The notes: generated by a model not told the origin, from the sequence alone. A stretch of 64,000 nt of DNA from Pseudoalteromonas luteoviolacea NCIMB 1942 (GCF_001625595.1 NZ_AUXT01000217.1:1-64000); one strand, 5' to 3'; positions 1-9,225 are shown, numbered from the stretch's first letter. Numbers and translations are program-made.

Positions 1-1
1 A

Positions 2-109
2 GAACTAGAAGCAGAGCCAGAACTAGAAGCAGAGCCAGAACTAGAAGCAGAGCCAGAACTAGAAGCAGAGCCAGAACTAGAAGCAGAGCCAGAACTAGAA
101 GCAGAGCTA
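2..109 (+). repeat. 18-bp tandem repeat coding for ELEAEP
   Basis: Six consecutive 18-bp units (GAACTAGAAGCAGAGCCA) run from base 2 to 109. The first five are identical and the sixth differs by one base (C to T at 108, Pro to Leu). The array continues to the left window edge, so total copy number is unknown. It lies in frame within fimV. Confidence 0.95.
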
Positions 110-1606
110 GCGGTAGAGTCAGAACTCGGGGATTTATCCGCTCAAAATGTGGGGGATATGTTAGAGACCTTGGAGGCTGAGTCGGAATTAGCTGCACTTG
201 ATGATGAACTTCTCTCTGAAGAATTAGAGATTGATTTGGGTGATGATCCATTAGGTGATGAAGTTGACTTATTGGCTGAAGAAGAACAACCAGAAGAAGA
301 TTTTGTAACCCCGAGTGCGGAGCTAGATAGTTACCCAGAACTTGAATTAGATAATGATGACGAACTGGCAATCTCATTAGAGGATGTCGATGTTTCAAAT
401 GGTATGAGTGAAACAGAACGTCAATTGGCCGAAAGCTTGGGTAGTCAGAGCGATCTGCACTTACAGTTGGAAGATGAGCTAGAAGAACCATTTGAAGATG
501 ATTTAGACGATTTATTTGGTGACGCAGACGCTGGTGAGCAAGGGCTTGGTGATGGCACTAACGACATGACGTCTTCAGGTGAACAGCATGTTGCGCTTGA
601 AGATCAAGAGTCACTTGAAGATTTAAATCTTGATTTAGATGCGCCATTTGATGAAGCGGCAGCGTTGGCTGCTATGGATGAAAGCACAGAATCCCCGAGC
701 CAGCAAGAAGGGGGGGATGACAATGAGAACAATGATTTAAGTATAGACATAGATACGCCTTTTGATGAAGCCGCCGCGATGGCTGCCATGGATGAAGGAG
801 TAGAGACACCAATCGAATCGAACGAAAATAATGAAGCTGCTGACGAGATGGATGAGTTAGCAATGGAGTTGGAAGCGACATTCGATGAAGAAACAGCTTT
901 GGCTGAAGCCGATGAAGCGTTAGCCTCATTGGGAGAACCTTCTGGAGAAATTACCGAAAGTGCTGAAAGTGCTGAAAGTGCTGAAGAGTCTATCGAGTTA
1001 GATATAGACCCTGATAGTTTCTTAGAGCAGCTTGAAGAAGCTGCTGAAAATGATTCTGATTTAGAAGCGGCAGTTGAAATTGATGAAAGCGCGATAGAAG
1101 ACGAGTTTATGGCTGATTTGGAAGAGACAGACTTTGAGTCTCTTTTAGATGAATATGCAGAACCACAGTCAATAGACCCTGAGCCACAGCCTGAATTAGA
1201 AGTGAACTTCGATGCGTTATTAAGTGAAGAACTTGATGAACCATTTGAAATTGAAGAAGAGCAAGTGGCCACCGAGCAAGCAAATGAGGTGGAACAAGCC
1301 CCTGAAGACTTCCTCAATATCGATGATTTAATCGCGCAAAGTGATGATGTTATAGAGCAAGAAGAGCCTTATCAAGAACCCAATATGGATGTGGGGTTGG
1401 ATGATTTTGAAGAGTTATTAGCTGGTGATAATCCGACGGATGTGGATTTGGAGGCAGATGGTTTTGCAGCAAAACTGGACTTGGCGCGTGCTTACTTAGA
1501 AATTGAAGATTTTGACTCTGCGGTTTCTGCACTAGAGGAAGTGATGGAAAATGGGCCGGAATCGGTACAAGCAGAAGCAAGAATATTAAAAGAGCAAATC
1601 AAATAA
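2..1606 (+). CDS. fimV: FimV-like protein, C-terminal part (5' end outside window)
   Basis: The reading frame is open from base 2, so this is the 3' part of a longer gene. The visible protein is very acidic (Asp/Glu rich). It starts with ELEAEP hexapeptide repeats and later has three related blocks of the type PFDEAAALAAMDE. It ends in a TPR-like module (AKLDLARAYLEIEDFDSAVS...) characteristic of the FimV C-terminal domain. FimV-family proteins are inner-membrane/periplasmic hub proteins with a LysM domain, needed for type IV pilus or polar landmark functions; the LysM part would lie upstream. truA follows directly, the usual gammaproteobacterial neighbour. The family call rests on the C-terminal module, composition and context. 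Confidence 0.88.
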   Translation, partial: ELEAEPELEAEPELEAEPELEAEPELEAEPELEAELAVESELGDLSAQNVGDMLETLEAESELAALDDELLSEELEIDLGDDPLGDEVDLLAEEEQPEEDFVTPSAELDSYPELELDNDDELAISLEDVDVSNGMSETERQLAESLGSQSDLHLQLEDELEEPFEDDLDDLFGDADAGEQGLGDGTNDMTSSGEQHVALEDQESLEDLNLDLDAPFDEAAALAAMDESTESPSQQEGGDDNENNDLSIDIDTPFDEAAAMAAMDEGVETPIESNENNEAADEMDELAMELEATFDEETALAEADEALASLGEPSGEITESAESAESAEESIELDIDPDSFLEQLEEAAENDSDLEAAVEIDESAIEDEFMADLEETDFESLLDEYAEPQSIDPEPQPELEVNFDALLSEELDEPFEIEEEQVATEQANEVEQAPEDFLNIDDLIAQSDDVIEQEEPYQEPNMDVGLDDFEELLAGDNPTDVDLEADGFAAKLDLARAYLEIEDFDSAVSALEEVMENGPESVQAEARILKEQIK

Positions 1607-1612
1607 CAGAAA

Positions 1613-1644
1613 CCAAGGGCGCGATAACGTGCCCTTGGCTTTTC
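1613..1644 (+). terminator. Rho-independent terminator after fimV
   Basis: Inverted repeat CCAAGGGC (1613-1620) / GCCCTTGG (1631-1638), followed by CTTTTC. It separates fimV from truA. Confidence 0.75.
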
Positions 1645-1703
1645 TTCCCCGCCTCAATAGCATAAAATGTCCGGTCATAATTTAGTGAAGAGTTAGCAAG
1701 TGT

Positions 1704-2504
1704 ATGCGTGTAGTACTAGGTATAGAGTATAACGGTGGAAACTACTCAGGCTGGCAGCGTCAAAGCCATGTCAGTAGCGTTCAACAAGAAATTGAAACAG
1801 CGTTGTCGAGGATCTGTAATCATCCTGTTGAAATAGTATGTGCTGGGCGCACAGATGCGGGTGTGCATGCTACAGGTCAACTTGTTCACTTTGATACTGA
1901 TGCACTGCGAGACATGAGCGCCTTTACGCTGGGAATGAATTCTCAATTACCTGATGATATTGCGGTTAGGTTTGCTCAGCAAGTAGATGAAGAGTTTCAT
2001 GCTCGTTTTAGTGCAACATCGAGACGTTATCGCTACGTTATTTATAATCATACCTACAGACCTGGTATTTTACGTAACGGCGTTACGCATTTCCACCAGC
2101 CATTAGATGTTGAAAAGATGCAAGCTGCTTGTCCATTTATGCTGGGTGAGCAAGACTTTACGTCATTTAGAGCAGTCCATTGCCAATCAAACACGCCTTT
2201 TCGAAACATCCACCATTTGCAAGTCAATAGATTCGGTGACTACGTAGTTATTGATGTCAAAGCAAATGCTTTTTTGCATCATATGGTGAGAAACATCACA
2301 GGGTGTTTGCTAGACATCGGAACCGGAGAGCAGCAGCCTAAGTGGATGGGTGAATTGCTCAAAATAAAAGACCGTACTCAGGCAAGCGCCACGGCCAAGC
2401 CGAACGGCCTTTATTTAGTAGATGTTGATTATCCAGAGAAGTGGGGCATTCCCCAAATGGCGGTTGGCCCGTTGTTTTTGCCCGAAGTTGAAATTACAAA
2501 ATAG
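1704..2504 (+). CDS. truA: tRNA pseudouridine(38-40) synthase TruA
   Basis: 266 residues, normal length. TruA isomerises uridines 38-40 in the anticodon stem-loop of many tRNAs. The catalytic motif GRTDAGVHATGQ is present with the nucleophile Asp51. The N-terminus MRVVLGIEYNGGNYSGWQRQ matches the family start, which supports the ATG used. It is flanked by fimV and accD, the classic gammaproteobacterial order, and follows the fimV terminator. Confidence 0.97.
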   Translation: MRVVLGIEYNGGNYSGWQRQSHVSSVQQEIETALSRICNHPVEIVCAGRTDAGVHATGQLVHFDTDALRDMSAFTLGMNSQLPDDIAVRFAQQVDEEFHARFSATSRRYRYVIYNHTYRPGILRNGVTHFHQPLDVEKMQAACPFMLGEQDFTSFRAVHCQSNTPFRNIHHLQVNRFGDYVVIDVKANAFLHHMVRNITGCLLDIGTGEQQPKWMGELLKIKDRTQASATAKPNGLYLVDVDYPEKWGIPQMAVGPLFLPEVEITK

Positions 2505-2718
2505 TATTTAAAACCCGATTTAACTCAAGGTCGCTCAATAAGTCGTCTGATATAAATTGAGTAGGTAGGCATGAAAAATTGTGTTTGTCTTACGTCTAGT
2601 AGTGGTTAAGACTACTAAGACCAGTTTTTTATATCGCTGTTGCCTTAAACATGTTTTAATTGGGAAAATCTGTCTGTGTGCACAGACTCATTACAGAATA
2701 AAGACAAGAGAGTTGCCA

Positions 2719-3594
2719 ATGAGTTGGTTAGAAAAAATCTTGCCTAAGGCTGCTAAATCGGCAGGTAAGAAAGAGGTCCCTGAAGGGGTTTGGGCTAAAT
2801 GTTCAGCTTGTGACTCAATTTTATATAAAGCTGAGTTAGAAAAATCACTACATGTTTGCCCTAAGTGTGATCACCACATGCGTATTTCAGCTCGTCAGCG
2901 TTTAGAGCGCTTTTTAGACGAGGGTGAAGTTGTTGAGCTGGGTGCACAGTTTGAACCTCAAGATGTACTAAAGTTCAAAGACTCTAAGAAGTATTCAGAT
3001 CGTATTACCGCTGCACAAAAAGTGAGTGGTGAAAAAGATGCGTTGATTGCTATGAAAGGCCGTCTAAAAGGCGTACCGGTGGCAGCCGTTGCATTTGAAT
3101 TCTCGTTTATGGGTGGTTCAATGGCATCAGTTGTTGGCGCGCGTTTTGTAGAAGCAGTTAACGAGTGCCTAGAGCATAACATGCCTCTAATTTGTTTCTC
3201 AGCATCTGGGGGAGCGCGTATGCAAGAAGCATTGTTCTCACTTATGCAAATGGCCAAAACAAGTGCTGCGTTAGCAAAAATGAGTGAGCAAGGTCTACCG
3301 TTTATCTCAGTGCTAACCAACCCAACAATGGGGGGGGTTTCAGCTTCTTTGGCAATGCTTGGCGATATCAATGTAGCGGAGCCAAAGGCTTTGATTGGTT
3401 TTGCAGGCCCACGTGTTATTGAGCAAACTGTACGTGAAACACTACCAGAAGGTTTCCAGCGTAGTGAGTTTTTATTAGAACATGGTGCGATTGATGTGAT
3501 TGTTGACCGCCGTGAAATGCGTGACTCATTGGCACGTATAATTTCCAAGTTTATGGACTTGCCTTCTACTGAACAAGAGCATAGAGTAGCGTAA
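2719..3594 (+). CDS. accD: Acetyl-CoA carboxylase carboxyltransferase subunit beta
   Basis: 291 residues from ATG 2719. The frame is open 46 codons further upstream, but MSWLEKILPK is the family start and is preceded by an AGAG ribosome-binding sequence, so the longer form is rejected. The N-terminal Cys4 zinc ribbon (Cys28, 31, 47, 50) and the crotonase-like carboxyltransferase core are visible. With AccA it transfers carboxyl from carboxybiotin to acetyl-CoA to make malonyl-CoA for fatty acid synthesis. It is followed after 22 bp by folC, an arrangement seen widely in gammaproteobacteria. Confidence 0.97.
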   Translation: MSWLEKILPKAAKSAGKKEVPEGVWAKCSACDSILYKAELEKSLHVCPKCDHHMRISARQRLERFLDEGEVVELGAQFEPQDVLKFKDSKKYSDRITAAQKVSGEKDALIAMKGRLKGVPVAAVAFEFSFMGGSMASVVGARFVEAVNECLEHNMPLICFSASGGARMQEALFSLMQMAKTSAALAKMSEQGLPFISVLTNPTMGGVSASLAMLGDINVAEPKALIGFAGPRVIEQTVRETLPEGFQRSEFLLEHGAIDVIVDRREMRDSLARIISKFMDLPSTEQEHRVA

Positions 3595-3616
3595 ATTTTT
3601 CGAAATTGAGCTAGCT

Positions 3617-4876
3617 ATGTCACACATCAAACCTAGCCAATCATCGAGTTTAGATGATTGGCTTTGTTATTTAGAGCAACTGCATCCTGCCAATATAGAA
3701 ATGGGCTTAGAGCGCGTTGCCCAAGTCGCTAATAATATAGAGTTATTAAATACCCTTAGTAAGATTATCCTAATTGGTGGCACAAATGGTAAGGGGACAA
3801 CCGCACGCTGCATGGAAGCCATGCTTTTGGCTCAAGGACATACTGTAGGAACTTATGCTTCACCTCACCTTATCCGCTACAATGAACGTGTTCGTATTAA
3901 TGGGCAAGAGCTGCCAGATCAAGACCATGTAGATGCTTTTTGTGAGCTTGAGCAAGGCAGAGGCGAAACCCAACTTACCTACTTTGAATATGGTACTTTG
4001 GGGGCTTTGGCATTGTTCAAGCGCTACGCTGTGGACTATATACTTCTCGAAGTTGGGCTTGGTGGACGCTTCGATGCGACGAATATTGTGACACCCTATG
4101 CGAGTGTGATCACAACCATAGATCTCGACCATAAAGAGTATCTTGGAGATACTCGAGAACTAGTTGGCTATGATAAAGCGGGTATTTTCCGTACCAGCAC
4201 ACCAGCGATTGTAGGCGATTTAAATATCCCTCATACAGTGACAGATTATGGTGAGGAAATTGACGCCGAGATGATTTTGTCAAAACGGGATTTCCACTAC
4301 ACTCCTCTGAAAGATGGGCTCAGGTGGCAATATCAAAAATACGATATGAGCTTCACTAAACCCGCTATTCCGGCTCAAAATGTGGCTACTGCATTGACCG
4401 CACTAGCGAGATTAGACCTATTACCTGATGAATCATTACTACGCAAAACGCTAGAAGACCTTCAGGTAGAGGGGCGTTTTCAGCAATTGAGTAAATCCCC
4501 TTGTGTATATACTGATGTAGCACACAACCCAGAATCGGCGCGCTATTTGCACACTAAGTTAAACGAATTAAAAAATCAGGGCTTTAAAATTAACGTCTTA
4601 ATCGCTATGCTTGCTGATAAAGACAAAGCTAGTGTCATTAATGAGCTTAACGAAGTAGTTGATAGCTGGACATGTGCAACACTGAGTGGGCCTAGGGCAG
4701 AAAAGGCTGAGAATTTACTTGCTGTAATACCACAAGACAAGCGTGCATCTACGCGTACTTTTGATAGCATCTCGTCAGCTTTAGACACATTGCTGCCAGA
4801 GCAGAGAAATGATACCGCACTGATTGTCTTTGGATCTTTTTTCACAGTGGCGGATGCCATTCAATATTGGAAATAA
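3617..4876 (+). CDS. folC: Bifunctional dihydrofolate synthase/folylpolyglutamate synthase
   Basis: 419 residues. The Mur-ligase-type ATP-binding loop GGTNGKGTTAR lies at about residues 54-64, followed by the SPH and RYNERVRING segments typical of FolC. The enzyme joins glutamate to dihydropteroate and lengthens folate polyglutamate tails. It sits between accD and the SPOR-domain gene dedD as in Escherichia coli, and its stop codon lies only about 15 bp before the dedD start, suggesting one operon. Confidence 0.96.
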   Translation: MSHIKPSQSSSLDDWLCYLEQLHPANIEMGLERVAQVANNIELLNTLSKIILIGGTNGKGTTARCMEAMLLAQGHTVGTYASPHLIRYNERVRINGQELPDQDHVDAFCELEQGRGETQLTYFEYGTLGALALFKRYAVDYILLEVGLGGRFDATNIVTPYASVITTIDLDHKEYLGDTRELVGYDKAGIFRTSTPAIVGDLNIPHTVTDYGEEIDAEMILSKRDFHYTPLKDGLRWQYQKYDMSFTKPAIPAQNVATALTALARLDLLPDESLLRKTLEDLQVEGRFQQLSKSPCVYTDVAHNPESARYLHTKLNELKNQGFKINVLIAMLADKDKASVINELNEVVDSWTCATLSGPRAEKAENLLAVIPQDKRASTRTFDSISSALDTLLPEQRNDTALIVFGSFFTVADAIQYWK

Positions 4877-4890
4877 TAGAGAGTAATATT

Positions 4891-5631
4891 TTGAACTCAG
4901 GATTTGTGAATCGTCTTGTCGGTACCAGCATCATTGTTATTGCTGCAATCGTATTTATTCCAAATATTTTGGATGGCGAGAAAGTGCACTATAAGGAAGG
5001 ATTCAAGCAAATCCCTGAGCGACCTGACTTCACTTCCATTGATCTTCAAGAAAGCATTGATGATAGGGCCTCTTTGGCACTGGACCCCAAAGAGGACGTC
5101 ATAGAGGATGTTGTTGCAGATGATATTAATGAAGAACAAGTTCAAACAGGGAGTGACGGCGACTCTTATGCCAATGTTGAACAGGTTAGCAATGTTGCTG
5201 AATCAACAGAGCAACCTCAGACAAGTGAACAAGCAGCGCAGGTAACTAAGACTGAGACTCAAAAGCCGGCTGAAGAAACGACTGATGCAGCCATCGCAAC
5301 CAGCACCTCGAAGCCCGAACCAAAATCAACTACCGCGGCAAAAACTGAACCAAAGCTCGATCGCCCTGATTCCTCTAATTTCACAAAAATGGCGTATGTT
5401 ATTCAGTTAGGTAGCTTTTCGCATCAGGCGAATGTGTTGGCGTTGACCGATACGTTGAAAAAGAATGGCTTTAAAACCTTTACCCGTCCAGTTAAAACAC
5501 CGAATGGTACGTTAACTAAGGTATTTGTTGGGCCAGACTTAAATAAACAAAAACTTGAAGCTAAGTTACCAGAATTAAAGAAGTTAACCAAACTTAACGG
5601 GCGACTAACTCAGTTTAAGGTTGCAAATTGA
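4891..5631 (+). CDS. dedD: SPOR-domain cell-division protein, DedD-like
   Basis: A single membrane segment near the N-terminus (about residues 8-27, NRLVGTSIIVIAAIVFIPNI), a long low-complexity Pro/Thr/Glu/Ala linker, and a C-terminal SPOR domain (YVIQLGSFSHQANVLAL...). SPOR domains bind denuded septal peptidoglycan. The start is taken as TTG 4891, preceded by AGAGAG. It gives NSGFVNRLVGT, matching the E. coli DedD start, which I recall as MASKFQNRLVGT; an upstream TTG at 4867 lies inside folC and is less likely. It is followed by cvpA-purF, the usual neighbours. Confidence 0.88.
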   Translation: MNSGFVNRLVGTSIIVIAAIVFIPNILDGEKVHYKEGFKQIPERPDFTSIDLQESIDDRASLALDPKEDVIEDVVADDINEEQVQTGSDGDSYANVEQVSNVAESTEQPQTSEQAAQVTKTETQKPAEETTDAAIATSTSKPEPKSTTAAKTEPKLDRPDSSNFTKMAYVIQLGSFSHQANVLALTDTLKKNGFKTFTRPVKTPNGTLTKVFVGPDLNKQKLEAKLPELKKLTKLNGRLTQFKVAN

Positions 5632-5692
5632 TCTGGTATTTCTAGAGCGTGTCTTATAAAATGCGCCCCAAATTAACGACTTGTTGGTTATT

Positions 5693-6187
5693 ATGATTTG
5701 GGTTGACTACGCCATTTTTACAGTTGTCGGTATTTCTACCTTTTTTGGGCTGGTCCGCGGCTTTGTAAAAGAAGCTATGTCCCTTGTAGTTTGGGTTGGC
5801 GCATTCTTCATATCCAGTCTATTTTATCAATATCTATCCACTTTCCTTACCTTTGTTTCAGAACCCCTTTTAAGAAACGCTGCGGCGATAGCCATACTGT
5901 TTATATCGACGTTGGTATTGGGTGGAATAGTTAATTTTATATTGGGTGAACTTGTACAACGTACAGGATTATCAGGTACAGACCGCATAGTAGGCCTGTT
6001 ATTTGGCGCCATGCGCGGTGTATTGGTAGTTAGTGCCCTGTTGTTTTTTCTCGATGCATTCACCAAAGCCCCAGATACAAGTTGGTGGAAGGCATCGGTA
6101 GTAATCCCTGAATTTGGATTTGTCATTGAATGGTTTTTTTCTTACTTAGAAAATAATTCGAGCTTTTTAAATTCAGCAAACCGTTAA
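5693..6187 (+). CDS. cvpA: CvpA family membrane protein
   Basis: About 164 residues with four hydrophobic segments and the family start MIWVDYAIFTVVGISTFFGLVRGFVKEA. ATG 5693 is preferred to upstream TTG codons at 5681/5684 because it matches the family start. CvpA is an inner-membrane protein needed for colicin V production in E. coli and linked to envelope homeostasis; its biochemical role is unsettled. It lies 18 bp before purF, with which it is normally co-transcribed. Confidence 0.93.
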   Translation: MIWVDYAIFTVVGISTFFGLVRGFVKEAMSLVVWVGAFFISSLFYQYLSTFLTFVSEPLLRNAAAIAILFISTLVLGGIVNFILGELVQRTGLSGTDRIVGLLFGAMRGVLVVSALLFFLDAFTKAPDTSWWKASVVIPEFGFVIEWFFSYLENNSSFLNSANR

Positions 6188-6205
6188 TCGGCGAGGAATT
6201 TTTTA

Positions 6206-7732
6206 ATGTGTGGTATCGTTGGGATAGTCGGAACATCTCCTGTTAATCAGGGCTTGTATGACGGCTTAACTGTTTTGCAACACCGCGGTCAAGATGCAGC
6301 GGGCATCATTACCATTGACAACAATACGTTTAGCCTTCGCAAAGCGAACGGCTTGGTGAAAGATGTATTTCATACGCGTCACATGAAGCGCCTACAAGGC
6401 AATATCGGTATTGGCCATGTGCGCTATCCAACTGCTGGTTCTTCTAGCTCAGCAGAAGCTCAGCCTTTTTATGTAAACTCTCCATTTGGCATTTCTCTTG
6501 CGCATAACGGTAATCTTACCAACGCAGTAGAATTGAAAGAGCGTTTGTTTACAAAGGCGAGACGCCATGTAAATACGACTTCAGACTCAGAGATCTTACT
6601 GAATATCCTAGCTTACGAACTAGGTCGCAGTGACAAAATGAAGCTAGAAGCGGATGACATGTTTACTGCCATCGCAGCGGTAAATGAGCAGTGTTCAGGT
6701 GGTTATGCAAGTATTGCTATGATCATCGATCACGGTATGCTTGCATTTCGTGACCCACATGGGATTCGTCCTTTAGTGTTTGGTAAAAAAGACACTGAAA
6801 ATGGGACAGAATACATGTTTGCTTCAGAGAGTGTTGCACTGGCAACTGATGGCTTTGACTTTGTGCGTGATGTTGCACCGGGTGAAGCAATTTATGTCAC
6901 TAAAGACGGACAGTTCTTCTCAAAGATGTGTGCTGATAAAACGACTTTGGCACCGTGTATTTTTGAGTTTGTATACTTTGCGCGTCCAGACTCTACAATG
7001 GACAGCATGTCTGTTTATGCATCTCGTGTAAACATGGGTACTAAGCTAGGCGAGAAAATTCAACGAGAGTGGGCTGACAAAGACATAGATGTTGTTATTC
7101 CTATTCCTGAGACTTCATGTGATATCGCATTAGAGATTGCTTCAGTACTTGGTTTACCTTATCGCCAAGGGTTTGTTAAAAACCGCTATATTGGCCGTAC
7201 CTTCATCATGCCAGGTCAGGAACAGCGTAAAAAATCGGTTCGTCGTAAACTGAATGCGATAGACCGAGAATTTGTAGGCAAAAATGTCTTACTTGTTGAT
7301 GACTCTATTGTACGCGGTACGACGTCTGCGCAGATTGTCGAAATGGCCAGAGAAGCAGGCGCTAAGAATGTGTATTTTGCTTCAGCAGCACCAGAAGTGC
7401 GTTTCCCGAATGTTTATGGTATCGATATGCCATCAGCAGCAGAGTTAATTGCACATGGTCGTGAATTAGAGGATATCAACCGCAGCATTGGCTCTGACGG
7501 TTTGATTTACCAGTCTATCGAAGATTTAATTGCAGCTGTACGTATTGAAAACCCAGAGATCAGCCAATTCGAAACCTCGGTATTTGATGGTCAATACATC
7601 ACAGGTGATGTTGATCAGGATTACTTAAATCGCATTGATGCTCAGCGTAATGACTCTGCTAAATCGACTCGAGAAAAAGCAATGTCAGCAAGCCTTGAGC
7701 TGCATAACCAAGAAACGGGCGAAGGCGAGTAG
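6206..7732 (+). CDS. purF: Amidophosphoribosyltransferase PurF
   Basis: 508 residues. It begins MCGIVGIVG, giving the N-terminal nucleophile Cys2 of class II glutamine amidotransferases. The PRPP-binding motif LLVDDSIVRGTTSAQ lies near residues 362-376. It catalyses the first committed step of purine synthesis, PRPP plus glutamine to phosphoribosylamine. The GAGGAA ribosome-binding site at about 6192-6197 fits the start. It is the last gene of the accD-folC-dedD-cvpA-purF run and is followed by a strong terminator. Confidence 0.98.
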   Translation: MCGIVGIVGTSPVNQGLYDGLTVLQHRGQDAAGIITIDNNTFSLRKANGLVKDVFHTRHMKRLQGNIGIGHVRYPTAGSSSSAEAQPFYVNSPFGISLAHNGNLTNAVELKERLFTKARRHVNTTSDSEILLNILAYELGRSDKMKLEADDMFTAIAAVNEQCSGGYASIAMIIDHGMLAFRDPHGIRPLVFGKKDTENGTEYMFASESVALATDGFDFVRDVAPGEAIYVTKDGQFFSKMCADKTTLAPCIFEFVYFARPDSTMDSMSVYASRVNMGTKLGEKIQREWADKDIDVVIPIPETSCDIALEIASVLGLPYRQGFVKNRYIGRTFIMPGQEQRKKSVRRKLNAIDREFVGKNVLLVDDSIVRGTTSAQIVEMAREAGAKNVYFASAAPEVRFPNVYGIDMPSAAELIAHGRELEDINRSIGSDGLIYQSIEDLIAAVRIENPEISQFETSVFDGQYITGDVDQDYLNRIDAQRNDSAKSTREKAMSASLELHNQETGEGE

Positions 7733-7764
7733 TACTAGACTAGCAACCGTTTTTCAGATTTTAA

Positions 7765-7800
7765 AAAAGGGCGATGATTAATATCATCGCCCTTTTGTTT
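7765..7800 (+). terminator. Strong, probably bidirectional terminator after purF
   Basis: A perfect 14-bp stem, AAAAGGGCGATGAT (7765-7778) and ATCATCGCCCTTTT (7783-7796), with a TAAT loop and flanking A and T runs. It lies between convergent purF (+) and the Yip1-like gene (-), and could serve both. Confidence 0.9.
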
Positions 7801-7851
7801 GATTTCGTTTTTTAGGATAAAAGCAAAGGAAGCGCAATCAATGCCGCCTCC

Positions 7852-8451
7852 CTAAATAAATGTAGGGGTAATTATGCCATTCGTCCATAAAATAGCTGTT
7901 GCTGCGAGAATAATGACCAATAGAATAAGGCCACATGTCACCATTGAGCTGGCATAAATAAAGCCCCGCTCCTCAGGGATGCGCATTAGTATGGGCACAC
8001 CGGTATAAAGCAAATAAACTGAGTATGCTACAGAGGCGATACCAACACTTACAACAAACCACAATTCTGTGTACATTGCAGCAAGCGCAGACATAAAGAT
8101 TGGCGTTGCTGTATAAGCCGCCAATTCAATAGTCTGAGTAAAGGTGGGTTGTGCACCAAATGTGACTGCCATCCAATGCGCCAGATAGGCAAGCGTAAAT
8201 ACACCGATAATGAGCGCAAAGTACATTGCAAATGCAATCAATAGAGCACTGTCATGAGTCAAGAATACAACGTCACCTGTACCGATCCGCCAGCCTAAAT
8301 GCACTGATGAAACATACCCCATAATGCAAGGGATCAGCGCAATAAGAAACATGTGAGACAGGCTAAACTTGGCACTTTCATGATGGTTATCAATTGTTTG
8401 CCATTCTTCGATTGGGTGCGCATAAAGCCCCCATAAATGGTTTAAGATCAT
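7852..8451 (-). CDS. Yip1-family integral membrane protein
   Basis: 199 residues from ATG 8451 (MILNHLWGLYAHPIEEWQTI). A GAGGC sequence lies just before this start; the 32 extra upstream codons lack family character. About five hydrophobic segments fill the region from residue 35 to the end, with polar loops. The pattern 'N-terminal LxLYxHPxEEWxxI plus five membrane spans' is typical of bacterial YIP1-domain proteins found in marine gammaproteobacteria. Molecular function is unknown. It is a lone gene reading towards purF. Confidence 0.8.
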   Translation of the reverse strand: MILNHLWGLYAHPIEEWQTIDNHHESAKFSLSHMFLIALIPCIMGYVSSVHLGWRIGTGDVVFLTHDSALLIAFAMYFALIIGVFTLAYLAHWMAVTFGAQPTFTQTIELAAYTATPIFMSALAAMYTELWFVVSVGIASVAYSVYLLYTGVPILMRIPEERGFIYASSMVTCGLILLVIILAATAILWTNGIITPTFI

Positions 8452-8679
8452 AAAAGCCTCTCTGTTATGTTTTGAGTGTTTTTTGCACAATTTCAATTTA
8501 TTTATGAAATGTTGGTTAAATTTTGTCAAGAAACTAGAGGTAAACACCCAAGTCCTTTGAGAAGGCGTAACGGTAATTATAATTTGAGTTTTCGATGATG
8601 GAGGTATTTGCTTGGTTGATCTGATCCAATAGTTTTGGACACCTCATTAGGTGAGTAGACTAACTCACAGAGGCGAATA

Positions 8680-8997
8680 ATGAAATCCACAAAGAAAACC
8701 AGAAAAGTATATTGAGCAGAATTCAAAGAAGAAGCCCTAAAGCCAGCAACTAAAGCTGGAGTTGCACAGGCTACGCGCGAGCTTAGTATTTATGAATCTC
8801 AACTTTACGCATGGCGAAGCTCGGAGCAAAAGAAAGCGTCCACGTCTGAACGAGAAAGCACTCTGGCCACAGAGAATGCCAAGTTAAAACGCCAATTAGC
8901 TGAGCAACCCGAGGAGTTGGAAATCCTAAAAAGGCAGCCCGTATTGCTCTCACGCTTATCGTGACTTAATGAAAAAGAGCGGTTTAATCCTAAGCAT
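8680..8997 (+). pseudogene. IS3-family transposase OrfA, broken
   Basis: ATG 8680 follows an AGAGGCG ribosome-binding sequence. Codon 12 is TGA (8713-8715). Beyond it the frame continues with AEFKEEALKPATKAGVAQAT, then ESQLYAWRSS and a leucine-rich coiled coil (ENAKLKRQLAEQPEELEILK), the helix-turn-helix and zipper of IS3 OrfA proteins. The frame is then lost near the usual OrfA/OrfB junction, where a shifted frame (MKKSGLILSMSCKGLC) resembles the start of OrfB. It is not expected to give a functional product. Confidence 0.85.
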
Positions 8998-9006
8998 GAG
9001 CTGTAA

Positions 9007-9195
9007 AGGCCTGTGTTGAAAGCTTCTTCCAGTCAATGAAAGTTGAAGCTGTTCAATATGAGCCAACTATGAATCGTGAAGCTATACGTCAGCACATATT
9101 TGAGTATATCGAAATTGATTATAACAAAAGAGAAGGCATAGTGCCTTGGGCTACTTAAACCCAGAAAGATTTGAACAATTAAATATCGCTTAATG
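9007..9195 (+). pseudogene. IS3-family transposase OrfB, C-terminal remnant
   Basis: Translation gives AVAESFF-like sequence (CVESFFQSMKVEAVQYEP...), the last part of an IS3 DDE integrase. The conserved ending HSALGYLNPERFEQLNIA is recovered only after a frameshift near 9138. The catalytic DDE core is deleted. No start codon or working frame remains. Confidence 0.85.
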
Positions 9196-9225
9196 AAGTG
9201 TCCAGTTTTACTGGCTTAGAACACG

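Larger units (their letters stand above)
8625..9215 (+). mobile_element. Degenerate, internally deleted IS3-family element
   Basis: Both ends carry a 24-bp imperfect inverted repeat: 8625-8648 at the left and 9192-9215 (reverse complement) at the right, sharing TGGACACYTCATT. Between them lie a broken orfA and a short 3' remnant of orfB. The element is about 590 bp, against roughly 1.2-1.3 kb for an intact IS3-type element, so most of orfB is gone. Assignment to IS3 rests on the encoded protein fragments. No target duplication could be confirmed. Confidence 0.85.

Noticed and set aside
604..1317. 237-residue minus-strand ORF opposite fimV
   Set aside because: Ser/Ala-rich mirror of the acidic fimV frame; arises from GAA/GAT codon bias.
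2581..2718. 46-residue N-terminal extension of AccD
   Set aside because: Starts at GTG without a good ribosome-binding site and has no similarity to the family; ATG 2719 fits.
8713..8715. In-frame TGA in orfA as a recoded codon
   Set aside because: The rest of the element is also broken by deletion and frameshift, so this is simple decay; no selenocysteine-type hairpin is evident.
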